Origin: Rickettsiales bacterium
GTDB lineage: Bacteria > Pseudomonadota > Alphaproteobacteria > Rickettsiales > UBA1997
Assembly: GCA_947505885.1 (NCBI GenBank)
Contig: CANNMN010000060.1
Span: forward strand, 1 to 7,621
DNA: 7,621 nucleotides
Direction: 5' to 3'
The stretch's first letter is position 1. Every line of letters begins with the position of its first letter. Shown here in pieces: positions 1 to 7,379 of this stretch. The notes under the pieces are model-generated. The model had not been told where the DNA came from and did not search any database. It saw nothing but the letters and a program-made list of their open reading frames with translations. Made by a program: the position numbers and the translations under genes.

Positions 1-849
1 AATTAAAGCCGCGGGCAATCCAGCAATTACAATCAGCATCGCGTTACGAAAGACGTGGCGGTACAAAACTTTTCGCTGATTCAAGCCCTTGGCGTAAGCG
101 GCGATAACGTAGTTTTTATTAACTTCTTCAATGAAGGAATTTTTGACAAAAAAAGTTAGCGAAGCAAATCCGCCAACAACCATTGATGCAACCGGAAGAA
201 TTAAATGCCAAAAATAATCAGTGATTTTTTGCCAAAAACTTAGCTCGTCAAAATTTGCCGAAACTAATCCGCGCAGTGGAAAAATATTTAAAAAATTTCC
301 GCCACACAAAAGCGTGATTAGCAAAATTGCAAAAAGAAAAGACGGAATTGCATGTAAAAAAATCACCACACTACTCGTCCAAATATCAAACTTTGAACCA
401 TCATTTACCGCCTTTTTAATGCCAAGCGGAATGGAAATTAAATAGACGAGCAAAACCGTCCATAGACCTAGAGAAATCGAAACCGGCAATTTATCCAAGA
501 TCAGCTCGGAGATTTTTTTATCTTGATAAAAACTCATTCCAAAATCGAAGGTAAAATATTTTTTCATCATCAAAAAAAATCGCTCAGAAAGCGGCTGATC
601 GAAGCCGTAAAGTTTTTTTATTTTCTCGATTAATTCTTCGTCAACACCTTGCGAGCCTTGATAATTCAGGGTCGAATCACTAGCCAAATTGATATTTCCT
701 ACCTCGCCAGAAACTTTTGTTGCGTGATTCATCTGCGCCACAAACCTCTCCACCGGACCGCCTGGAGAGGTTTGAATGATCAAAAAATTAACCAACATTA
801 TTACAAAAAGCGTTGGAAAAATTAGCATTAAACGCTTGAAAAAATACAT
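1..849 (-). CDS. yejB: YejB-type peptide ABC transporter permease, C-terminus missing at window edge
   Basis: Inner-membrane permease subunit of a YejABEF-type ABC importer (oligopeptides, microcin C-like peptides; the Dpp/Opp binding-protein-dependent permease superfamily). The reading frame is open from an ATG at 847-849 to the window edge, giving 283 residues. E. coli YejB is about 364, so roughly 80 C-terminal residues are missing. The start MYFFKRLMLIFPTLFVIML is the typical first helix (about 7-26), followed by the conserved 'QTSPGGP' element (26-32). A long periplasmic segment (about 30-120) contains 'LYGFDQPLSERF' and 'FDFGMSF'. Further membrane segments lie near 127-145, 160-183 and 213-233. 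The EAA coupling loop that docks on the ATPase is at about 240-270 (IAAYAKGLNQRKVLYRHVF). No clear Shine-Dalgarno precedes the ATG. It lies 160 bases downstream of tolB on the same strand; yejE and yejF would be expected beyond the left edge. Family assignment is strong; YejB rather than another Opp/Dpp permease is supported by the long periplasmic insert. Confidence 0.88.
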   Translation of the reverse strand, partial: MYFFKRLMLIFPTLFVIMLVNFLIIQTSPGGPVERFVAQMNHATKVSGEVGNINLASDSTLNYQGSQGVDEELIEKIKKLYGFDQPLSERFFLMMKKYFTFDFGMSFYQDKKISELILDKLPVSISLGLWTVLLVYLISIPLGIKKAVNDGSKFDIWTSSVVIFLHAIPSFLFAILLITLLCGGNFLNIFPLRGLVSANFDELSFWQKITDYFWHLILPVASMVVGGFASLTFFVKNSFIEEVNKNYVIAAYAKGLNQRKVLYRHVFRNAMLIVIAGLPAALI

Positions 850-1009
850 GTGGGTAATTTTGATTTTGTAATTGTTTGATAACGCCGCATCGCTTTTTTT
901 GCTTTGCTCAAATGGCAATGCGATGGTTACTTTGAACTACCCCGCTTTGATCTTTCGCTCACTTAAAGCAAACGAACTTTTGAATCATTTTTACGTCTGC
1001 ACCATCGCT
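850..1009 (-). other. tolB-yejB intergenic region with possible RNA structure
   Basis: This 160-base gap between the tolB stop and the yejB start holds no credible ORF on either strand. Read as minus-strand RNA it contains a 9-bp hairpin with wobble pairs at 954-976 (arms 954-962 and 968-976, 5-base loop). It also has three related segments: GCGATGGT (1008-1001), ACCATCGC (927-920) and GCGATG (893-888). The middle segment can pair with either outer one. No hairpin is followed by a T-run, so I cannot call a rho-independent terminator, and I see no convincing promoter. Whether tolB and yejB are cotranscribed is undecided. Confidence 0.35.
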
Positions 1010-2326
1010 TTAAACCCAATCTGGATCTGTCGCTCCTTCTCCCGCGGGGATTGGCAGCTCAACTTCAAACCCAGTCAAAACATCCACGATGTAAATTCGC
1101 GGCACAGAACTTTGTCCGTAAGGAGAATTTTTGCGGGAAAAAATTAGATAACGCCCGCTCGGCGACCAGCGCGCGCCCTCGACCAAATAGCCGCTAGTGA
1201 GTAACCTTTCGCCCGAGCCGCTTGGCGTCATTACGCCAATGTAAAATTTCCCACCTTTAGATTTAGTGAAGGCGATTAGCTTGCCGTCTGGCGACCAAAC
1301 TGGCTTAGAATAGGAACCCTCGCCCAAGCTAATTTTTTTTACGGACGAGCCGCTGACATCCATTACATAAAGCTGCTGACTACCATCGCGATCAGAAGCA
1401 AAGGTGATATATTTAACATCAGGAGAGTAGGTTGGCGTAGTGTCGATCGCCTGACTTTTTGTGAGTCGTTGCGCCGAATTGGCCGCAATATTCAACTCGT
1501 AAATATCGCTATTTCCGTCGTCAATCGCCGAAAGCAAAATAACATTCGCGTCTTTTGGATTGGTTGCCGCAGCAAAGGTAGTGCCTCTAAATCCTCCAAC
1601 CTTATGGCCACGCAAATTTTGCAAATTCATCGAAAAAATTTGCGGCTTACCTTGCAAATAATTTACGTAAAAAATTTCGTTACGATTTTTAGAAAAAATT
1701 GGCGTCAAAACCAAATCCTGACCATTGGTCAAAACACGCTTATTTTCGCCATCAAAATCAATAATATTAATACGCTTAACTCTTTTTGTGATTGGCCCGG
1801 ATTCAGAAACGTAAAGAATCTGCGAATCAAAATGACCAAAAGCTTCGCCGGTAACTGCTTTAAAAATTTCGTTAGAAATTGCGTTGGAGATTTTTCGGTA
1901 ATTATCTCGCGATGCGGCGTAAAGCTTGCCAAACATTTGACGCTGATCGAGCACGTCCCAAACCCGAACACGCGTCTCTAAATTTCCCGACAAATCATAA
2001 TTAAATTGCGCTATCACAATCGCGCCAATTTGTGCGTTTAAATATTTTGTAAAATCCGGCATAGCTTCTGCAGAAAGACTCTTGTCGGAACCAGATTCCT
2101 TAACTACTTCAAAAAGATCTGTCGTTTTTAAATTTTTTCTGATGCGTTCAAAAACTTCATTAGCGTCACGCTTCATCTGGGGAAGCTCTGCATTTGTTGG
2201 TTCGAAGCCAATAAATAAGATTTTAGTTTTAGCAACTTCGCCACTTTTAACTGAAAGAGAAACTGCTGCCGATGCTTGACTAGCAAGGGCTAATAAAATG
2301 ATAAGAGATGAGAAGATTTTGGTCAC
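1010..2326 (-). CDS. tolB: Tol-Pal system beta-propeller protein TolB
   Basis: Periplasmic component of the Tol-Pal envelope complex; in the family it contacts Pal and TolA and helps outer-membrane constriction at division. The product is 438 residues (E. coli about 430). A Sec signal peptide covers about residues 1-20 ([20 protein letters not shown], cleavage likely after ASA). The N-terminal domain runs to about 165 and ends in the typical '[19 protein letters not shown]' linker region (159-177). A six-bladed propeller follows, with repeated blades such as [18 protein letters not shown] (298-315), [12 protein letters not shown] (342-353) and [12 protein letters not shown] (386-397), ending in DPDWV. 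The start codon is GTG (2324-2326), chosen because it gives a full signal peptide and overlaps the hslV stop as GTGA, implying translational coupling. Only a weak purine stretch (TTGAGACG) precedes it. tolQ, tolR, tolA and pal, its usual neighbours, are absent from the window; the upstream partner here is hslV. Confidence 0.95.
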   Translation of the reverse strand: MTKIFSSLIILLALASQASAAVSLSVKSGEVAKTKILFIGFEPTNAELPQMKRDANEVFERIRKNLKTTDLFEVVKESGSDKSLSAEAMPDFTKYLNAQIGAIVIAQFNYDLSGNLETRVRVWDVLDQRQMFGKLYAASRDNYRKISNAISNEIFKAVTGEAFGHFDSQILYVSESGPITKRVKRINIIDFDGENKRVLTNGQDLVLTPIFSKNRNEIFYVNYLQGKPQIFSMNLQNLRGHKVGGFRGTTFAAATNPKDANVILLSAIDDGNSDIYELNIAANSAQRLTKSQAIDTTPTYSPDVKYITFASDRDGSQQLYVMDVSGSSVKKISLGEGSYSKPVWSPDGKLIAFTKSKGGKFYIGVMTPSGSGERLLTSGYLVEGARWSPSGRYLIFSRKNSPYGQSSVPRIYIVDVLTGFEVELPIPAGEGATDPDWV

Positions 2327-2874
2327 AGCGTCTCAATTAAAATATTATTGTTAGTGTAAACACAGAGATCTGCAGCAATTTTCATTGAACGCTTCACGAT
2401 TTCTTCCGCCGAAAGCTCTTCGATTGAACTCAGTGCCCGCGCGGCGGCAAGAGCAAAATTTCCTCCAGAACCAATTCCAGCAATTCCATCTTCTGGATCA
2501 AGAACGTCACCATTCCCGGTGAGTATTAGCGAGGTATTTTTGTCGACAACAATCATCATTGCCTCGAGACGACGCAAATATTTATCGGTGCGCCAATCCT
2601 TCGCCAGCTCAACGCAGGCGCGCATCAATTGATTTGGATATTGCTCTAATTTTGATTCAAGACGTTCAAATAAAGTAAAAGCATCTGCCGTCGCACCAGC
2701 AAATCCGCCAATAATCGAGCCATCGCCAAGCTTGCGAATTTTTTTTGCATTTGATTTGAGCACGGTCTGACCCAAAGAAACCTGGCCGTCGCCAGCAATT
2801 GCAACCTTGCCATTTTTACGCACCGAAAGAATTGTCGTGCCGTAAAGTTTTGAAGAATCTCGGTGATCTAACAT
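2323..2874 (-). CDS. hslV: ATP-dependent protease proteolytic subunit HslV (ClpQ)
   Basis: Threonine peptidase of the cytoplasmic HslVU protease; HslV forms a double hexamer capped by the HslU unfoldase. It is 183 residues. The mature enzyme should begin at Thr13 after autocleavage of a 12-residue propeptide (…[10 protein letters not shown]), giving a mature chain of 171, close to E. coli. Conserved catalytic-site residues line up with the family: Thr13 (mature Thr1), Asp29 in '[11 protein letters not shown]' (mature Asp17) and Lys45 (mature Lys33). Other signatures are '[18 protein letters not shown]', '[17 protein letters not shown]', 'LTGNGDVL' and '[16 protein letters not shown]'. A short N-terminal extension of this kind is common in alphaproteobacteria. 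The ATG at 2872-2874 has no obvious Shine-Dalgarno. The gene diverges from the ampG-like gene and overlaps tolB downstream. hslU, which usually follows hslV directly, does not follow here. Confidence 0.96.
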   Translation of the reverse strand: MLDHRDSSKLYGTTILSVRKNGKVAIAGDGQVSLGQTVLKSNAKKIRKLGDGSIIGGFAGATADAFTLFERLESKLEQYPNQLMRACVELAKDWRTDKYLRRLEAMMIVVDKNTSLILTGNGDVLDPEDGIAGIGSGGNFALAAARALSSIEELSAEEIVKRSMKIAADLCVYTNNNILIETL

Positions 2875-2930
2875 TGTGATTTTTTTGAATTTCTGAATTG
2901 AACAAAAAACTAGATCTAAAATCTAAAACA
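2875..2930. promoter_or_regulatory. Divergent hslV / ampG-like intergenic region
   Basis: These 56 AT-rich bases separate the hslV ATG (minus) from the ampG-like ATG (plus). They must hold, or adjoin, the promoters for both directions unless these start inside the flanking genes. I could not place a -10/-35 pair with confidence on either strand. The gap contains an 8-base palindrome TAGATCTA (2911-2918) partly overlapping a tandem 7-base repeat. Confidence 0.4.
2914..2927 (+). repeat. Tandem 7-base repeat ATCTAAA x2
   Basis: ATCTAAA occurs twice head to tail, ending three bases before the ATG of the ampG-like gene. It could be a small operator half-site pair or chance in AT-rich sequence; two copies are too few to decide. 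Confidence 0.3.
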
Positions 2931-4172
2931 ATGAAGACACAAAAATCCTACAAAAATCTTACGATAATTTTCTTTCTTGGAATTTCTTCTGGATTGCCGA
3001 TAGCCCTTATTCTTTCGACCCTAAAAGCGCTTCTGGTCGACAAAGGTTTTGACTTAAAAACAATCGGATTTTTCTCACTAGTCAGCCTGCCCTACACTTT
3101 AAAAATTTTTTTCGCGCCACTGATTGATTCATTTTCACTGCCAATTCTCACCAGAATTTTTGGACAAAGAAGATCTTGGATAATTTTCACACAGATACTT
3201 TTGGTGATCTTTATTTTCTCGCTTGGCACCGCCGCGATCACTTCTTCTCTAAGTGCAATCGCCATTTTTGCTTTTTTAGTTGGACTCTCTTCTGCCAGTC
3301 AAGACATCGTAATTGACGGCTATCGAATTGAATTAATCGAAAAAGAAAATCAGGGTTTCGCTTCGAGTTCTTACGTTTACGGATACAATATTGGAATGCT
3401 CATCTCTGGCGCGGGAGCCCTTGCTCTTGCTGACCTAATCAGCTGGGACATAGTTTATTTTTTAATGTCGATCTCGATTGCGCTCTGCATCATAATTGTC
3501 CTTTTCGCCGACGAAACACGCAAAGATTGGCAGCCCAAAAAATATAATTTTTTGTCCTGGAGTAAAAATTACGTAATCGCTCCATTCATTGATTTTACTA
3601 AGCGCGAACAGTGGTACATAATTTTTGCCTTTGTGATTTTCTTCAAACTCGGCGATGCTTTCGCTGGAAATTTAACTCTACCATTTCTGCTCGAAATTGG
3701 TTTTAGCAAACTTGAAATCGCTAAAATAGTAAAAACTTTTGGACTCTTTGCGACCCTGTTTGGCGTTCTTGCCGGCGGATTTTTAGTAAAAAAATTTGGA
3801 ATCGTAAAATCACTTTGGGTCGCCGGCGTAATGCAAATGCTGTCCAATCTCACCTTCGCTTATTTGTCGAAAATTGGCTATGATCCTTCGCTTCTTTATC
3901 TCGTGGTTTTTGCCGAAAATTTCAGCAGCGGAATCGGAAATTCAGTCTTCGTCGCCTACCTCAGCGGACTCTGCAACATCGCCTTCAGCGCCACGCAATA
4001 TGCAATTCTATCTTCACTCGCAACCTTCGCTCGAAGCACATTAACCGCCAGCGCTGGAGTTTTTGCGCAGTCTCTTGGTTGGTACACATTTTTCATTTTC
4101 TCAACTATTCTGGCCGTGCCCGGATTACTATTTTTACTCTGGCTAACCGTAAAAAAATCCAAAGAAAACTGA
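2931..4172 (+). CDS. ampG: AmpG-like MFS transporter (muropeptide permease family)
   Basis: Inner-membrane major facilitator carrier of the AmpG family, which in characterised members imports anhydro-muropeptides released during cell-wall turnover. From the ATG at 2931 the product is 413 residues and almost wholly hydrophobic, consistent with about 12 helices. Family signatures in order are: 'FFLGISSGLPIALILSTLKA' (14-33), 'LVSLPYTLKIFFAPLIDS' (50-67), 'GQRRSW' in the 2-3 loop (78-83), 'SASQDIVIDGYRIELI' (121-136), 'GYNIGMLISGAGALALAD' (151-168), 'AENFSSGIGNSVFVAYLSGL' (328-347) and 'FSATQYAILSSL' (352-363). An in-frame TTG at 2898 would add 11 polar residues; I prefer ATG because the extra residues are not family-like and neither start has a Shine-Dalgarno. 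It is the only plus-strand gene in the window and is convergent with uvrB. No ampD or beta-lactamase gene is adjacent. Rickettsiales often carry several AmpG paralogues, so the substrate is not certain. Confidence 0.87.
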   Translation: MKTQKSYKNLTIIFFLGISSGLPIALILSTLKALLVDKGFDLKTIGFFSLVSLPYTLKIFFAPLIDSFSLPILTRIFGQRRSWIIFTQILLVIFIFSLGTAAITSSLSAIAIFAFLVGLSSASQDIVIDGYRIELIEKENQGFASSSYVYGYNIGMLISGAGALALADLISWDIVYFLMSISIALCIIIVLFADETRKDWQPKKYNFLSWSKNYVIAPFIDFTKREQWYIIFAFVIFFKLGDAFAGNLTLPFLLEIGFSKLEIAKIVKTFGLFATLFGVLAGGFLVKKFGIVKSLWVAGVMQMLSNLTFAYLSKIGYDPSLLYLVVFAENFSSGIGNSVFVAYLSGLCNIAFSATQYAILSSLATFARSTLTASAGVFAQSLGWYTFFIFSTILAVPGLLFLLWLTVKKSKEN

Positions 4173-4296
4173 CGCGATTTTTTCATTTTGAATCCAATTC
4201 AAATAAATAATTTGCGGCGAAATTAGGATAATTTTTGAGATTAGTTGATGCCGATAAATAAGGTAAAAAACTACCGAGCAAAACAGATGATCTCTT
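4173..4296. other. Convergent intergenic region between the ampG-like gene and uvrB
   Basis: These 124 AT-rich bases lie between two convergent stop codons, where a bidirectional terminator would be expected. The best inverted repeat is TTTGAAT/ATTCAAA (4187-4193 and 4197-4203, 3-base loop), AT-only and without a following T-run. A second, GGTA/TACC around 4262-4275, is only 4 bp. Neither is a convincing intrinsic terminator, so Rho-dependent or simple convergent termination is possible. Confidence 0.4.
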
Positions 4297-6282
4297 TTAA
4301 TTAATAGAGCTAAATAACAGCAAGCTTTCCATTTTTTTCACCTCGTCTCGCAATCTTGCGGCCTTTTCAAAATCAAGATCTGCGGCCGCTCTCAACATTT
4401 CTTTTTTTAGACTTTCAATATCGCGATCGGTTGGAATTTTTCCGGATCTTTCTTCTTTTTCTTCGCCAGATTTTTTGCTGTAAAGATTCGACAAGGCTGA
4501 GCCAAAAGATTTTTTTGTTGTCGTTGGCGTGATTCCATTTTTCTCGTTATGAGCCATTTGAATTTGTCTACGACGCTCTGTCTCGCTTAGTGCCGCCTTG
4601 ATCGATTTGGTTTCTTTGTCGGCGTAAAGAATCACTTTGCTTTCGGAATTTCGCGCGGCACGGCCGATTGTTTGAATCAGTGAAGTTTCATTGCGCAAAA
4701 ATCCTTCTTTGTCGGCGTCAAGAATTGCCATTAGCGCACATTCAGGAATATCGAGACCTTCGCGCAAAAGATTTACGCCAATTAGGCAGTCATATTTTCC
4801 CAAACGTAAATCTTGGATGATCTCGATGCGATCAAGCGTATCAACGTCAGAATGCATGTAGACAACTTTGATTCCGGCTTCGCTAAAATAATCAGTAAGA
4901 TCTTCCGACATTTTTTTAGTCAGAGTTGTAACTAAAGTACGAAAGCCACGAGCCGTTGTGGCTCTTACTTCTATAAGCAAATCTGCGACTTGATTTTTCG
5001 CTGGACGAATTTCGCAAATTGGGTCAAGCAATCCTGTCGGACGAATAATTTGCTGAATAATTTCGCCATCATTTTTGGCTAATTCATATTTCCCTGGAGT
5101 GGCTGAAACGTAGATTGTTTGTGGCTTGAAGCTCTCCCATTCCGAAAATTTTAACGGACGATTGTCGCGCGCTGAAGGCAGGCGAAATCCAAAATCAACC
5201 AAGTTGGCTTTGCGCGCCGAGTCGCCTTTATACATTCCGTCAACTTGCGTAACTGAGACGTGACTTTCATCGACAAAAAGCAGTGCGTCTTTTGGTAAAT
5301 ATTCAAACAAGGTCGGTGGTGGCGCGCCAGCCGGGCGACCAGTTAAATAGCGCGAGTAATTTTCAATCCCTTTGCACGAACCAACGGTAAGCATCATTTC
5401 CATGTCGTAAGTGGTGCGCTGATTCAATCGTTGCGCTTCAACAAGCTTGCCCTGCTCTTCCAAATCTTTGACGCGAATTGCCAGATCATTTTTAATATTA
5501 AAGATCGAAGCACGCAGAGTTTCGGCCGGAGTTACGTAGTGCGAAGAAGGGTAAAGCGCGATTGAATCAAGCTTGCGAAAAGTCTCGCCCGTGAGCGGAT
5601 CAAACTCGGTAATTTCTTCAATCTCGTCACCAAACATCGAGATGCGCCAAGCGCGCTCGTCTTCATGCGACGGAAAAACATCCACCGTGTCGCCCTGCAC
5701 GCGAAAGCTACAGCGCTCGAAGGCGATGTCGTTACGCTCATACTGCAAATCAACGAGACGCAGCAAAAGTTTTTGCCGATTAATTTCTTCGCCAACCTTC
5801 AAGCGCAAAACCATCGTCGAATAAAATTCCGGCGAACCAATGCCGTAAATGCAAGAGACTGAAGCAATTACGATTGTGTCGCGACGCTCAAACAATGCGC
5901 GCGTTGCAACGTGCCGTAGCCGATCAATTTGTTCGTTAATTGCAGAATCTTTTTCGATGTAAGTGTCGGTGCGCGCAATGTAAGCCTCGGGCTGGTAGTA
6001 ATCGTAAAATGACACAAAATACCCGATTTCATTCTCTGGAAAAAATTCCTTCATCTCACCGTAAAGCTGTGCCGCAAGAGTCTTATTATGCGCCATAATC
6101 ATCGCCGGCCGCTGCGTGCGCTGAATAATATTCGCCATCGTAAAAGTTTTCCCCGAGCCAGTAACGCCAAGCAAAACCTGATCTTTTTTATTTTTCTCAA
6201 GACCATGAACAAGCTTATCAATCGCCTGCGGCTGATCGCCAGCTGGAGAGAATGGGGAGTGGAGTTTGAATTTTTGGGACAT
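4297..6282 (-). CDS. uvrB: Excinuclease ABC subunit UvrB
   Basis: Damage-recognition helicase of nucleotide excision repair; UvrA loads it at lesions and it then recruits UvrC. It is 661 residues, close to E. coli (673), and begins [20 protein letters not shown] as expected. Helicase motifs in order: Walker A GVTGSGKT (39-46); '[13 protein letters not shown]' (64-76); the DNA-clamping beta-hairpin region [18 protein letters not shown] (95-112); Walker B 'LLFVDESH' (334-341); 'YVSATPG' (391-397); 'LREGLDIPE' (506-514); and motif VI 'QTIGRAARN' (537-545). A C-terminal UVR domain that binds UvrC/UvrA lies at about 620-655 ([25 protein letters not shown]). All key residues appear intact. The ATG at 6280-6282 has no Shine-Dalgarno. 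The gene starts 25 bases after the stop of the small membrane protein, so it could be transcribed partly from that upstream unit; no LexA box of the alphaproteobacterial GTTC-N7-GTTC type is visible. Confidence 0.98.
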   Translation of the reverse strand: MSQKFKLHSPFSPAGDQPQAIDKLVHGLEKNKKDQVLLGVTGSGKTFTMANIIQRTQRPAMIMAHNKTLAAQLYGEMKEFFPENEIGYFVSFYDYYQPEAYIARTDTYIEKDSAINEQIDRLRHVATRALFERRDTIVIASVSCIYGIGSPEFYSTMVLRLKVGEEINRQKLLLRLVDLQYERNDIAFERCSFRVQGDTVDVFPSHEDERAWRISMFGDEIEEITEFDPLTGETFRKLDSIALYPSSHYVTPAETLRASIFNIKNDLAIRVKDLEEQGKLVEAQRLNQRTTYDMEMMLTVGSCKGIENYSRYLTGRPAGAPPPTLFEYLPKDALLFVDESHVSVTQVDGMYKGDSARKANLVDFGFRLPSARDNRPLKFSEWESFKPQTIYVSATPGKYELAKNDGEIIQQIIRPTGLLDPICEIRPAKNQVADLLIEVRATTARGFRTLVTTLTKKMSEDLTDYFSEAGIKVVYMHSDVDTLDRIEIIQDLRLGKYDCLIGVNLLREGLDIPECALMAILDADKEGFLRNETSLIQTIGRAARNSESKVILYADKETKSIKAALSETERRRQIQMAHNEKNGITPTTTKKSFGSALSNLYSKKSGEEKEERSGKIPTDRDIESLKKEMLRAAADLDFEKAARLRDEVKKMESLLLFSSIN

Positions 6283-6303
6283 TGGAATGAGTAGCTATTG
6301 GAA
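6281..6303 (-). repeat. Direct repeat TTCCAAT at the uvrB start
   Basis: On the minus strand TTCCAAT occurs twice (6303-6297 and 6287-6281), 16 bases start to start, with the second copy running into the uvrB ATG. It could be a binding site for a regulator of uvrB translation or transcription, or chance. The spacing does not match a known LexA operator. Confidence 0.25.
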
Positions 6304-6307
6304 CTTT

Positions 6308-6718
6308 CTACTCTGATCGCTCTTTTGATCTTTTATTTAAAAAGGCTGCAGGACTGAATCTCCAAAGAAAAATGGCGATCAGAATTAATATTTCGGTAGG
6401 TAATCGAATTGACCTCATAAATATCTTCCCCTCTTCAACAGTGTTAAAATTAATCTCCGTCTGGAATTCAACGACTTTGTCAATAAAGGCCGTCAAACCC
6501 TGACAGATACTTATGAGCCAAGCGAAACTTAGAAAAATGAGCGCAATCAAGAGCATGGTCAAAGAGTGTATTATCAAACAGCCTGACTCTCTCCATTGCC
6601 TTTTAATCAAATAGCTTAGCTCTAACTGTCTATTATTATCTTCTGACCGAAACTTGAGATTCTCGGAGTAATGATCTATCGGGCTTTCGACCACTTTGGG
6701 CTTGTGATTATTTTCCAT
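6308..6718 (-). CDS. Small two-helix membrane protein of unknown function, paired with the ImmA/IrrE peptidase
   Basis: I do not recognise this protein. From the chosen start it has 136 residues: a charged, hydrophilic N-terminal domain (1-45, rich in Glu/Asp/Asn/Lys), a first hydrophobic segment at about 47-71 (CLIIHSLTMLLIALIFLSFA…), a loop of about 35 residues, a second hydrophobic segment at about 107-124 (PTEILILIAIFLWRF), and a basic tail (NKRSKERSE). It is probably an inner-membrane protein with both ends in the cytoplasm. The start MENNHKPK at 6716-6718 is chosen because a strong GGAGG lies 7 bases upstream; a start at 6760 would add 14 residues but lacks such a site. The start overlaps the end of the peptidase gene by 11 bases in another frame, which suggests translational coupling. 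It could be the peptidase's membrane partner, substrate or immunity-like factor; this is inference from position only. Confidence 0.72.
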   Translation of the reverse strand: MENNHKPKVVESPIDHYSENLKFRSEDNNRQLELSYLIKRQWRESGCLIIHSLTMLLIALIFLSFAWLISICQGLTAFIDKVVEFQTEINFNTVEEGKIFMRSIRLPTEILILIAIFLWRFSPAAFLNKRSKERSE

Positions 6719-7223
6719 ACAAAAACCTCCAGCGATTAGCCATAAATTCTCTGGAAACACAAAAAACTCCAGCCCACAAATCCAAATCTTTGTGATTCAA
6801 GCCATATTTTTCTTTATACTCATCCATCATAAATTTTGGCAGCAAGAGATTGGCGGCAAAAAAATTTGCCTCTTGCTCTCTCCAATCCTGAGAAACGTAG
6901 GAAGAACGATAAAGAATTTCATTTGAATGATTAAGCCATTCAGCGTGAAGAATTTTGTGACCCAATTCATGAGCCACAGTAAATCCCTGTCTAGCACCAG
7001 ACTGTTCTGAGTTAACAAGTATTGCGTTTTTTTTTGCATCAAAGAAGCCAGATACGCTTTCTCTATCCTTCTCATCTTGCATCCTCACAAAACTAACGTC
7101 GATTCCAAGTCCTCTTGAGACTTCAACGGGATCAACTGGTGGTTTTTTATAAGAGAATTTAGACAATAAATCTAATGCGCTTATCTCGGCTTTTTGATAG
7201 TTTGGGGCTTTTTCTTGCGACAT
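6708..7223 (-). CDS. ImmA/IrrE family zinc metallopeptidase (DUF955, COG2856)
   Basis: Gluzincin-type metallopeptidase. Characterised relatives (ImmA of ICEBs1, IrrE of Deinococcus) cleave a repressor and so switch genes on in response to stress. From the chosen ATG it has 171 residues. An N-terminal helical part carries 'KKPPVDPVEVSRGLGIDVSF' (26-45), typical of this family's start. The zinc and catalytic motif is HELGH (85-89, in FTVAHELGHKILH), and the third ligand is in 'WREQEANFFAANLLLP' (114-129), probably Glu116 with Glu118 as alternative. The C-terminal part includes 'LDLWAGVFCVSREFMANRW' (147-165), resembling the family's small helical tail. There is no N-terminal helix-turn-helix fusion and no adjacent XRE-type repressor. 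The ATG at 7221-7223 is preferred over one at 7253 because AGGGGG precedes it. The 3' end overlaps the membrane protein start; upstream is tRNA-Gly with no visible terminator between. Confidence 0.9.
   Translation of the reverse strand: MSQEKAPNYQKAEISALDLLSKFSYKKPPVDPVEVSRGLGIDVSFVRMQDEKDRESVSGFFDAKKNAILVNSEQSGARQGFTVAHELGHKILHAEWLNHSNEILYRSSYVSQDWREQEANFFAANLLLPKFMMDEYKEKYGLNHKDLDLWAGVFCVSREFMANRWRFLYGK
6726..6731 (-). promoter_or_regulatory. Shine-Dalgarno of the small membrane protein
   Basis: TGGAGG on the minus strand lies 7 bases before the ATG at 6718 and inside the peptidase coding sequence. It fixes the start of the membrane protein at 6718 rather than 6760. It is the strongest ribosome binding site in the window. 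Confidence 0.8.
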
Positions 7224-7227
7224 AATG

Positions 7228-7233
7228 CCCCCT
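7228..7233 (-). promoter_or_regulatory. Shine-Dalgarno of the ImmA/IrrE peptidase
   Basis: AGGGGG on the minus strand lies 4 bases before the ATG at 7223. The alternative upstream ATG at 7253 has no comparable site, which favours the shorter protein. Confidence 0.55.
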
Positions 7234-7261
7234 AATTTGCTATCTGAATTCATCTGGAATT

Positions 7262-7269
7262 ACCGCGGT
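7262..7269. promoter_or_regulatory. Possible operator: 8-base GC palindrome ACCGCGGT
   Basis: A perfect palindrome ACCGCGGT sits in otherwise AT-rich sequence between tRNA-Gly and the peptidase start, with AT-rich flanks that are only partly symmetric. The position suits an operator controlling the peptidase and membrane protein pair, but 8 bases is short and chance cannot be excluded. Confidence 0.25.
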
Positions 7270-7294
7270 TAAAGTAATTAAATAATTTTAAGAA

Positions 7295-7368
7295 TGGAGC
7301 GGGTGAAGGGAATCGAACCCTCACGGCCAGCTTGGAAGGCTGGAACTCTACCGTTGAGCTACACCCGC
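7295..7368 (-). tRNA. tRNA-Gly (anticodon UCC)
   Basis: 74-base tRNA with encoded CCA. The acceptor stem is GCGGGTG/CACCCGC with discriminator T. The anticodon arm is CCAGC-CTTCCAA-GCTGG, giving anticodon TCC, and the T arm carries GGTTCGATTCC. It lies 11 bases downstream of tRNA-Tyr on the same strand and is almost certainly cotranscribed with it. No T-run terminator follows, so transcription may continue into the peptidase gene. Confidence 0.97.
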
Positions 7369-7379
7369 ATTTTTGTTTG

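Noticed and set aside
221..445. A 74-codon plus-strand ORF
   Set aside because: It is antisense to the yejB frame, which is well supported by the EAA loop and membrane segments.
1469..1981. A 170-codon plus-strand ORF
   Set aside because: It is antisense to the clearly conserved TolB and its translation has no recognisable family pattern.
2898..2930. TTG start giving an 11-residue longer AmpG-like protein
   Set aside because: The added residues are polar and not family-like, there is no ribosome binding site, and they are encoded partly by a tandem repeat; the ATG at 2931 is simpler. It is not excluded.
5532..5862. Several short ORFs on both strands inside uvrB
   Set aside because: They are out-of-frame readings of a fully intact uvrB with all helicase motifs.
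6283..6307. LexA (SOS) operator upstream of uvrB
   Set aside because: A GTTC is present on the minus strand, but the next similar element is 12 bases away and imperfect, not the GTTC-N7-GTTC of alphaproteobacterial LexA sites.
6251..6310. Second copy of the tRNA-Gly 3' end as an integration (attR-like) repeat
   Set aside because: The sequence near the uvrB start (around 6250-6270) shows only loose similarity to the tRNA-Gly 3' end; there is no exact repeat of useful length and no integrase gene in the window.
6708..7075. An 82-codon minus-strand ORF (6827-7075) overlapping the peptidase
   Set aside because: It reads the peptidase gene in another frame and would conflict with the HELGH and E-x-x-A-N motifs of the real product.
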